A DNA stretch of 44,750 nt, from positions 1 to 44,750 of the forward strand of contig CAIPDP010000195.1 in the NCBI GenBank assembly GCA_903863845.1, in the 5' to 3' direction. Positions 1 through 6,222 of the stretch are shown in pieces (the stretch's first letter is position 1; each line of letters begins with the position of its first letter). Source of the stretch: an uncultured Mucilaginibacter sp. Its GTDB lineage: Bacteria; Bacteroidota; Bacteroidia; Sphingobacteriales; Sphingobacteriaceae. The notes under the pieces were generated by a model, which worked only from the letters and a program-made list of their open reading frames with translations, made no database searches and was not told the origin of the DNA. The position numbers were made by a program, and so were the translations under genes.

Positions 1-1
1 A

Positions 2-709
2 AACCTGATTGCGACAGCAGGATTACCATATATTAAGACAAACGCCTCAGCCGGGACCTTGGAAGGTCAGAAAGGACTACAGGATATTTCTTTAAATATC
101 AAATGGAAAGCATTGCAAACAATTGTCGGCAAAAGTAAATTTTCATTTTTTGCAAGCGTAACCGGCTCAGCTCCAATTTCAAATTACTCAGCGGATTATG
201 AGCCACTTGCACTTGGAAGTCATAGCAGAAATTTTACTGCCCGTGCAGTAGTTGACTATGTTTTTGGAAAATATTTTTTTACCGGGTCAGGTGCTTACAC
301 TAACAGGAGTGATATAACTATAGATAGAAACTCCTATTTCACCACGGTACTAATCAACAGCAACCAGGTGATACTTCCAAATATGAGTAATTACAATTTC
401 AGAACAGGCTACCGAAGTAAATACTTTATAGCAGAAGCTATTGCTGATATCAGTACCTCACTAGGTGGATTTGATATCACAAAAAATAACATGCCATTTC
501 CGAGCAACAGGATGAATATGACTAGTGTAGGCGCAAACCTTCGTTATCGTTTTAAATCATTTTATAACCTCGAATTAACTGCTAGTGATCAATATGTTAC
601 CAGTGGCCGAAACATGGGGCAAAGTAATATGATCATGGGTGGCGTATCATACATATTCAGCCTGAAATCCGACAAAAAAACTCCGCAGATAAACTATTAC
701 AAAAACTAA
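2..709 (+). CDS. Outer-membrane beta-barrel protein, 5' partial
   Basis: The reading frame is open from base 2, so the true start lies outside the window; 235 codons are visible. The protein is rich in alternating polar/aromatic stretches (for example FSFFASVTGSAP, YFFTGSGAYT, ANLRYRFKSFYNLELTASD, MGGVSYIFSL), as expected for amphipathic strands of an outer-membrane barrel. No lipobox or enzymatic motif is visible in this part. It ends 4 bp before the next lipoprotein gene, so the two are probably co-transcribed. The closest general description is a barrel of the outer-membrane transporter or phenol-degradation MetA-like kind, but the family cannot be fixed from the C-terminal part alone. Confidence 0.6.
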   Translation, partial: NLIATAGLPYIKTNASAGTLEGQKGLQDISLNIKWKALQTIVGKSKFSFFASVTGSAPISNYSADYEPLALGSHSRNFTARAVVDYVFGKYFFTGSGAYTNRSDITIDRNSYFTTVLINSNQVILPNMSNYNFRTGYRSKYFIAEAIADISTSLGGFDITKNNMPFPSNRMNMTSVGANLRYRFKSFYNLELTASDQYVTSGRNMGQSNMIMGGVSYIFSLKSDKKTPQINYYKN

Positions 710-713
710 GAAG

Positions 714-2276
714 ATGAAAAACTATTCTACATATATCAGACTAATTACCCTTTCATTTTTCGTGCTTTGCTTAGCGGCATGCAAAAAAGATATTGTCGAT
801 CGTTCAGCTAAATACCCGGCGCTAAATCCGGCAAACGAAGATTTGAACGCTGATACCTGGAAGACTGTATTGGTAACTGATCCAACAGTATTTACTGTAA
901 ATGCACCCGATGCTACAAACTCACCAGCTTATGTTGCCGATTTAAATGAAATTAAAGGCTATCAGCGTTACTTGTCGAGTGATCAATTAGCCATTATTAA
1001 ATATTGGAGTGCCGGCGCTGTTTTACGCTGGAACGAAATATTACGATACCTTGTTGCTAAACATAACCTGCCACCTTACCAAAACCAGGATGGCTCTTAT
1101 CCGGCACCAAGCTCTGCAAACCCATTTGCTTACCCTCAATTTCCTTTTTCTAACCCACCCTATGCTGCACGAGCTTATGCTTATGTTAGTGCAGCACAAT
1201 ATGATGCGCTGGTAACAGCCTACCATTTTAAGAAATTGTATAACCGGTCTGCGCCCTACGTAAATGATGCTAACGTACGTGCATTGATTCCAAAATCAAG
1301 CCTGCCTTCTTATCCGAGTGAAGACGCTGTTGTAGAAGGTGCATCAGTCGAAATGTTGAAATTGCTATTTCCTACTGAAATATCGTATATCGAACAAAAG
1401 GCAGCTGAGGAAAAACAGTATCGGATAATGGCCGGAGCTAACGTTCGTGGCGAATTGGATGCCGGAGAATCATTGGGAAAGCAAGTAGCTGACCTTTTTA
1501 CAGCACGTGCGCGTACTGATAAAGCCGGTGCAGCGATAGGTAACCAGGCCTATTGGACATTGTTGCAAACACAAACAACTGCAAAAGGCGAGCAATATTG
1601 GATCAGTTTGGAGTCGCCGAAAAGGCCCCCAATGTTGCCATTATTTAATAAGGTTAAGCCTTTCTTATTTGATACGACTACGGTAGTTGCTTTAAGACCA
1701 CCAGCACCCTATTCAACTGGCTCACCGGAGTTTAAGCAAGCTAATGACGAAGTTCTTTATTATAGTCAGCATGCTACCAGGGCTAACATGGAACAGGTTA
1801 CATTTTGGGCCGATGGTATTGGAACCTATACTCCGCCCGGTCACTGGAACGCTATTGCTGCCGATGAATTTGTAAAACAAAATTATAGCGAAGTTCGCTG
1901 GGCCAGAAATTTTGCCTTATTAAATATGGCTGAGATGGATGCAGCAATCGTGTGCTGGGATACCAAATATTTCTATTTCAACCCACGTCCATCACAGTTT
2001 AACGACCAGATCAAAACACTTACCGGTATTCCGAATTTCCCATCTTATAGTTCAGGGCACTCTAACTTCAGTGCAGCAGCCGCCACCGTACTAACCTATC
2101 TTCTGCCTGATAGAGGCACTAAGTTTTCCGACCTGGCACAACAAGCTGCTTTATCGCGTTTATATGGTGCAATTCATACCAGGCAGGATATTGAAGTTGG
2201 ACTGACTACCGGTGCAGCAGTAGGGCAATATGCCGTTCAACGCGGTCAAAATGATGGCGCCGGTAGTGGTAACTAG
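714..2276 (+). CDS. Vanadium-dependent haloperoxidase/PAP2-like lipoprotein
   Basis: A 520-residue protein with a lipoprotein signal: hydrophobic residues 10-22 followed by lipobox LAAC with Cys23, so probably anchored in a membrane facing the periplasm or outside. The C-terminal third carries the three-part signature of the PAP2/vanadium haloperoxidase superfamily: K418-x6-R425-P426, P443-S444-YS-S447-G448-H449, and S481-R482-x5-H488-x3-D492. These bind phosphate or vanadate in the family. The length and large N-terminal helical part resemble the bacterial haloperoxidase-like group more than small lipid phosphatases. Whether it oxidises halides or hydrolyses a phosphoester cannot be decided from sequence. 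It follows a barrel gene by 4 bp and precedes a DoxX-like membrane gene by 16 bp, forming a three-gene unit. Confidence 0.85.
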   Translation: MKNYSTYIRLITLSFFVLCLAACKKDIVDRSAKYPALNPANEDLNADTWKTVLVTDPTVFTVNAPDATNSPAYVADLNEIKGYQRYLSSDQLAIIKYWSAGAVLRWNEILRYLVAKHNLPPYQNQDGSYPAPSSANPFAYPQFPFSNPPYAARAYAYVSAAQYDALVTAYHFKKLYNRSAPYVNDANVRALIPKSSLPSYPSEDAVVEGASVEMLKLLFPTEISYIEQKAAEEKQYRIMAGANVRGELDAGESLGKQVADLFTARARTDKAGAAIGNQAYWTLLQTQTTAKGEQYWISLESPKRPPMLPLFNKVKPFLFDTTTVVALRPPAPYSTGSPEFKQANDEVLYYSQHATRANMEQVTFWADGIGTYTPPGHWNAIAADEFVKQNYSEVRWARNFALLNMAEMDAAIVCWDTKYFYFNPRPSQFNDQIKTLTGIPNFPSYSSGHSNFSAAAATVLTYLLPDRGTKFSDLAQQAALSRLYGAIHTRQDIEVGLTTGAAVGQYAVQRGQNDGAGSGN

Positions 2277-2292
2277 TAACATTAAATTTGCG

Positions 2293-3093
2293 ATGACTGT
2301 TAATTACAAAGACATATACTATACGCTGAGATTTGCATCGGCGATGTGTTTTATTGGTCATGGTTTATTCGGTATTATAGGTAAAAAAATATGGCTTAAT
2401 TATTTTGCTGTATTCGGTATTGGACCAATTGCAGGAACACACTTGATGCCAGTAGTTGGAACCATGGATATTCTGGCTGGGCTCTCATTAGTTTTCTACC
2501 CGATCCGCGCCGTAGCTGGTTGGCTGGTAATCTGGGGAATTTTAACGGCACTATGTCGTCCCCTTTCCGGAGAGCCATTTGCTGAATTTATCGAGCGTGC
2601 AGGAAACTACGGGGCGCCGCTTGCTTTACTGATTTTGTGCCAGTTGGATATCAACCAGCCGAGTAAATGGTTTAGCAAAATCCAATTGCCGGCTAACTCT
2701 ATGGAAATAACGATACCTGAATTTTTACTTTGCGTTCGAATAACCGGATTCCTTTTACTGGCAGGACATGGATGGCTAAATTTAATAGAAAAGCAAAGTT
2801 TGACAAGTCAATACGCTTCCTTTGGGTTTTTCAGGCCGGATAAGGTAGCCCTATTGGTTGGACTGTCAGAGATTTTATTTGCTTTCATCATTTTTATTAA
2901 ACCCCAACGGTCATTGGTTTTGACATTCTTCATTTGGAAAATGATCAGCGAGTTATTTTACCCGCATTGGAGGCTGTTTGAATGGATTGAAAGAGGCGGA
3001 AGTTATGGCGTATTGCTTGCGCTTTATCTCGCAATGTCAAAGGATAGCTTAAATAAATCAGAAAAAAAAATATTTATAACATCACGATTTTGA
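2293..3093 (+). CDS. DoxX-like membrane protein with internal duplication
   Basis: An integral membrane protein of about 266 residues with roughly eight hydrophobic segments. I chose ATG 2293, 16 bp after the previous stop; an in-frame ATG at 2230 would force a 47-bp overlap and add a polar extension with no signal. The two halves repeat each other. The first has IGHGLFGIIGKK followed about 90 residues later by FAEFIERAGNYGAPLALLIL. The second has LAGHGWLNLIEKQ followed by LFEWIERGGSYGVLLALYL. Each half looks like a four-helix DoxX/DoxD-type unit, so this is a tandem fusion. Function is unknown; DoxX-family proteins are often tied to redox or membrane stress roles. The gene is followed by a strong terminator, so it closes the operon. 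Confidence 0.7.
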   Translation: MTVNYKDIYYTLRFASAMCFIGHGLFGIIGKKIWLNYFAVFGIGPIAGTHLMPVVGTMDILAGLSLVFYPIRAVAGWLVIWGILTALCRPLSGEPFAEFIERAGNYGAPLALLILCQLDINQPSKWFSKIQLPANSMEITIPEFLLCVRITGFLLLAGHGWLNLIEKQSLTSQYASFGFFRPDKVALLVGLSEILFAFIIFIKPQRSLVLTFFIWKMISELFYPHWRLFEWIERGGSYGVLLALYLAMSKDSLNKSEKKIFITSRF

Positions 3094-3138
3094 AATTTTA
3101 AACCATTACATACAATATAGATTGAGTTAATTTAGCTG

Positions 3139-3166
3139 AACCGGGGGTGAGATCCCCGGTTTTTTT
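3139..3166 (+). terminator. Rho-independent terminator
   Basis: A GC-rich stem AACCGGGG (3139-3146) pairs perfectly with CCCCGGTT (3154-3161), with loop GTGAGAT and a run of seven T at 3160-3166. It lies 45 bp after the stop of the DoxX-like gene and separates it from the RidA gene. Confidence 0.9.
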
Positions 3167-3216
3167 ATTTTCAGTGCAATACAATTTCTATAACTAAATC
3201 TTTTTAGTTTTAAACA

Positions 3217-3684
3217 ATGAATACACCAGACGAAAATTTTGCAGCACTCGGACTTACTTTGCCGCCTGCACCTAAGCCACTTGGCGTTTACAAACCCTAT
3301 TTAATTGATGGTAAATACCTTTACGTTTCCGGTCATGGAACTGTTCGAGAAGATGGTACCCTGATCGTAGGACGAATCGGTGATACCATGAACGACGATG
3401 ACGGAAAGCTCGCCGCACGTCAGGTCGGGCTATCAATTTTGTCGACCATCAAAGCAAATCTGGGTACCTTTAACCGGATCAAAAGAGTGATCAAAGTATT
3501 GGGCATGGTAAACTGCATCCCGGAATTTGAAAAGCATCCATTCATTATTAATGGCTGCAGCGAATTGTTCAGAGAAGTATGGGGCGAAGATAACGGGGTA
3601 GGTGTTAGAAGTGCGGTGGGAATGGGTTCACTGCCAGGCAATATTCCGGTAGAGATAGAAGCACTATTCGAGTTAATTGAATAA
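3217..3684 (+). CDS. RidA family protein (YjgF/YER057c/UK114)
   Basis: A 155-residue cytosolic protein of the RidA superfamily, slightly longer than the 125-130 residues of classical RidA. This fits the longer subgroup whose members open with an LPPAPKPLG-like N terminus. The conserved signature is near the C terminus: R131-S-A-V-G ... S-L-P140 ... V-E-I-E148. R131 aligns with the arginine (R105 in E. coli RidA) that binds the carboxylate of imine substrates. Classical members hydrolyse 2-aminoacrylate and other enamines or imines released by PLP-dependent dehydratases. The next gene, 53 bp downstream on the same strand, encodes a PLP enzyme of the D-serine dehydratase/D-threonine aldolase fold. 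A role in clearing its reactive intermediate is therefore a reasonable inference, although this subgroup has been less studied than RidA itself. Confidence 0.88.
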   Translation: MNTPDENFAALGLTLPPAPKPLGVYKPYLIDGKYLYVSGHGTVREDGTLIVGRIGDTMNDDDGKLAARQVGLSILSTIKANLGTFNRIKRVIKVLGMVNCIPEFEKHPFIINGCSELFREVWGEDNGVGVRSAVGMGSLPGNIPVEIEALFELIE

Positions 3685-3737
3685 AATAAGATTATTCAAC
3701 AAATCATATTTCAGGTTTAATTTCAACCCAGTTCAGC

Positions 3738-4844
3738 ATGACTGAATGGTATAAGATCAATGATATTGCAAATTTGGATACTCCGGCGCTGGTGGTTTAT
3801 CCTGATCGCGTAAAGCATAATATTGCCGCACTCATAAAAATGGTCAGCGATATTTCGCGACTGCGTCCTCATATCAAAACCAATAAAAGCAGGGAAGCTA
3901 CCCAGTTAATGGTGGATGCCGGTATCAGTAAATTCAAATGTGCATCCATTGCTGAAGCGGAATTGCTGGGTATGATAACAGCGCCGGAAGCTTTGCTGGC
4001 CTATCAACCCATCGGGCCTAAACTGCAGCGATTTATAAGGCTAATTAAAGCCTATCCTGACACAAAATACGCTTGCCTTACCGACGACATCAATGTTGCG
4101 ATCAGTATTTCTGACGCTGCTCTGAATGCGGGTATCATTATACCTGTTTATATCGATTTAAATATCGGGCAAAACCGTACAGGGATATTACCGGAATTTG
4201 CGCTTGATTTTTACCGATCCTGCGCACAACTAAAAGGGATAAAACTTTTGGGTTTGCATGCCTACGATGGCCATATACACGATAAAGATTTGGCCGAAAG
4301 AACAAAAAAATGTAATGCTGCATTCGCAATAGTTTGTGACTTGCAAAAAGCTATCAGAAATGCAGGTTTTCCCGAACCCATCATAATAGCTGGTGGTTCA
4401 CCCACTTTTCCTATCCATGCCAAACGTGAAGCGATAGAATGCAGCCCGGGAACCTTCATATACTGGGATCAGGGCTATAGCCTGAATTGTGCTGAACAAC
4501 CTTTCTTACCTTCTGCATTGCTTATTTCGAGAGTAATTTCGTTGCCAGATAGCTCAAAGATATGCGTCGATCTCGGACATAAGTCTGTTTCTGCCGAGAA
4601 CGAACTAACCAAACGGGTCTATTTTATCAATGCACCCGAACTTATTACGTTGTCGCAAAGCGAAGAACATTTGGTGCTTGAAGCTGGAGAAGGACATCAA
4701 TTTACGATAGGCGATGTTCTTTACGGAATTCCCTACCACGTATGCCCAAGTGTAGCATTATACGAACGTGCGATTACTATCGAAAACAATCAGATAATCG
4801 GTTATTGGGCCAATATTGCGCGCGATAGAATGATCACATTTTAA
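3738..4844 (+). CDS. D-serine dehydratase-like PLP enzyme (DSD1/D-TA family)
   Basis: A 368-residue protein with an alanine-racemase-like PLP barrel and a C-terminal metal-site domain. The cofactor lysine is K47 in R43-P-H-I-K-T, matching the family motif RPHxKT; the residue after the threonine is Asn where His is common. Near the C terminus the metal pair is H334-x-C336 in YHVCP. Eukaryotic D-serine dehydratase uses His-x-Cys to hold zinc, whereas bacterial D-threonine aldolase uses His-x-Asp with manganese. This pair therefore points to dehydratase/deaminase chemistry on a D-hydroxy amino acid rather than aldol cleavage, though substrate is not settled. A RidA-family gene lies just upstream, and RidA proteins remove the 2-aminoacrylate that serine dehydratases make. 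The gene starts at ATG with no clear Shine-Dalgarno sequence. Confidence 0.8.
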   Translation: MTEWYKINDIANLDTPALVVYPDRVKHNIAALIKMVSDISRLRPHIKTNKSREATQLMVDAGISKFKCASIAEAELLGMITAPEALLAYQPIGPKLQRFIRLIKAYPDTKYACLTDDINVAISISDAALNAGIIIPVYIDLNIGQNRTGILPEFALDFYRSCAQLKGIKLLGLHAYDGHIHDKDLAERTKKCNAAFAIVCDLQKAIRNAGFPEPIIIAGGSPTFPIHAKREAIECSPGTFIYWDQGYSLNCAEQPFLPSALLISRVISLPDSSKICVDLGHKSVSAENELTKRVYFINAPELITLSQSEEHLVLEAGEGHQFTIGDVLYGIPYHVCPSVALYERAITIENNQIIGYWANIARDRMITF

Positions 4845-4883
4845 ATAAATAAATCAGTTCATTGTTCCTATATCAATCTGTTC

Positions 4884-4959
4884 AACTTAATCCAACTATC
4901 CAGATAACTATCGGGGCAACAAATACATAATGAATAGGTTGATTTAGTTGGATTAAGTT
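4884..4959. repeat. Inverted repeat, 14-bp perfect arms
   Basis: Left arm AACTTAATCCAACT (4884-4897) and right arm AGTTGGATTAAGTT (4946-4959) are exact reverse complements, separated by 48 bp that contain the first copy of the palindromic repeat. It could form a cruciform or an RNA stem, but no T-run follows, so it is not a canonical terminator. Confidence 0.8.
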
Positions 4960-5018
4960 TACTAAGTTGATTAGGTAGATTAAGTTGATTAGGTTGAGTA
5001 AGTTGTCTATCTAACCAT

Positions 5019-5117
5019 ACCGACACTTATCGGGGCAACAGATACTACCACCCCGATAACTATCGGAGCAACTAATACAACCATCCCGATAGCTATCGGG
5101 ACAACTAATACAACTAA
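5019..5117. repeat. Three tandem ~33-bp units with palindromic core
   Basis: Units start at 5019, 5052 and 5085, a spacing of exactly 33 bp. Each has a palindromic core: diverged ACCGACACTTATCGGG, then CCCGATAACTATCGGA, then the perfect palindrome CCCGATAGCTATCGGG (5085-5100). The core is followed by an AC-rich tail of the type RCAACTAATACAACCAT. A further isolated copy is at about 4900-4930. The cores can each fold into a small hairpin, like REP-type intergenic elements. Copy number elsewhere in the genome cannot be judged from this window. Confidence 0.85.
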
Positions 5118-5151
5118 TACAACTAATACAACTAATACAACCAATACAACC
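5102..5151. repeat. 9-bp tandem repeat abutting a start codon
   Basis: Four perfect copies of CAACTAATA (starting at 5102, 5111, 5120 and 5129), one variant CAACCAATA (5138) and a partial CAACC run directly into ATG 5152. This is an expansion of the tail of the last 33-bp unit, whose ending CAACCAT matches the bases at the start codon. There is no purine-rich ribosome binding site in it. Arrays of this type are prone to slippage. Confidence 0.85.
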
Positions 5152-6222
5152 ATGTTTACCATAGACGCCCACCTCGATCTAAGTATGAATGCCCTGGAAT
5201 GGAACAGAGATTTGCGTAAGCCGGTATCAGAAATTAATGCGCGCGAACAAGGTATCAATGATAAACCGGATCGGGGTAACGCAACCGTGTCCTTACCCGA
5301 ATTGCGGCGTGGTAATATTGGCCTTGTTGTAGCCACGCAAATAGCCCGCTATGTTGCTCCCGGAAATACCCTACCCGGATGGCATTCTGCCGAACAAGCC
5401 TGGGCACAAACACAAGGGCAACTTGCCTGGTATATGGCGATGGAAGAAGCCGGCGAAATGGTGCAGATCAACAATCTGGCTACGCTTGAAAGGCATTTGA
5501 ATCTATGGAAAGACGAAAAAAATGAAACAAAACCCATCGGCTATATCTTAAGTCTTGAGGGCGCTGATTCGATTATTGATATTGATTACCTGGAACGGGC
5601 TTATGATAACGGTTTAAGAGCAATTGGACCGGCACATTACGGGCCTGGCAGATATGCGAATGGAACTGATTCAACGGGTAAAATGGGACAGCAAGGCTTA
5701 GCATTGTTAAAGGAGATGGAGCGTTTGGGCATAATACTGGATGCGACACATTTATGCGATGATGCTTTTTGGCAGGCTCTGGACAATTTTGGCGGATCGA
5801 TCTGGGCCAGCCATAATAATTGCCGGGCCCTGGTTAATCACAATCGCCAGTTTAGCGATGAAATGATCAAAACACTGATTGAAAGAGGTGCTGTGATAGG
5901 ACTTGCCTTGGACGCATGGATGATGGTGCCCGGATGGGTTAGATTTAAATCGAATCCCAGAGAAATGAATTGTAACTTAGAGGTAATGTTGGATCACCTC
6001 GATCATATTTGTCAACTGGCAGGAAATACAAAGCATGTAGGAATAGGCTCCGATCTCGATGGTGCATTTGGTCGCGAACAATGCCCTTATGATCTGGAAA
6101 CAATAACCGATCTGCATAAGATACCCGCTTTGATGGCTAAAAGAGGCTATCAGAATGAAGATATTGAAAATTTAACGCATAGTAACTGGTTGAGATTTTT
6201 AAAAAATACCTGGAAAAGCTAA
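5152..6222 (+). CDS. Membrane dipeptidase family protein (peptidase M19)
   Basis: A 356-residue zinc-dependent dipeptidase of the renal dipeptidase family. The binuclear zinc ligands are visible in the expected order: H7-x-D9, E136 in SLEGADS, H200 in DATHLCD, H221 in ASHNNCR, and D301 in GIGSDLDG. There is no signal peptide, so it is probably cytosolic. Family members hydrolyse dipeptides, including some with D-residues. Because H7 and D9 are essential, translation must start at or very near ATG 5152, even though everything just upstream is repeat. The stop codon overlaps the start of the following glucosidase by one base (TAATG), so the two are translationally coupled. The upstream DSD1-like and RidA genes suggest a salvage role for D-amino-acid dipeptides; this is inference. 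Confidence 0.9.
   Translation: MFTIDAHLDLSMNALEWNRDLRKPVSEINAREQGINDKPDRGNATVSLPELRRGNIGLVVATQIARYVAPGNTLPGWHSAEQAWAQTQGQLAWYMAMEEAGEMVQINNLATLERHLNLWKDEKNETKPIGYILSLEGADSIIDIDYLERAYDNGLRAIGPAHYGPGRYANGTDSTGKMGQQGLALLKEMERLGIILDATHLCDDAFWQALDNFGGSIWASHNNCRALVNHNRQFSDEMIKTLIERGAVIGLALDAWMMVPGWVRFKSNPREMNCNLEVMLDHLDHICQLAGNTKHVGIGSDLDGAFGREQCPYDLETITDLHKIPALMAKRGYQNEDIENLTHSNWLRFLKNTWKS

Larger units (their letters stand above)
4845..5151. repeat. 307-bp spacer filled with repeats
   Basis: No gene is visible between the PLP enzyme and the dipeptidase. The spacer holds an inverted repeat (arms 4884-4897 and 4946-4959), a stretch of purine/T-rich short repeats built on GTTGATTAAG/GTTGATTAGG (about 4937-5005), four copies of a roughly 33-bp unit with a palindromic core (one at about 4900-4930, three in tandem from 5019), and a 9-bp tandem repeat that runs to the next start codon. 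The long reverse open frame across it encodes only VVL/VVP-type repeats and is an artefact of the repeat. Confidence 0.85.

Noticed and set aside
2230..2292. Upstream start of the DoxX-like gene
   Set aside because: It would overlap the lipoprotein gene by 47 bp and add a stretch without function; ATG 2293 fits better.
5019..5151. Possible CRISPR array
   Set aside because: The 33-bp units are contiguous with no unique spacers, and no cas gene is near; it is a tandem repeat.
5007..5336. Minus-strand open frame of 109 codons with VVLVVLVV repeats
   Set aside because: It is the reverse reading of the 9-bp and 33-bp repeats plus the start of the dipeptidase gene, and has no protein-like composition.
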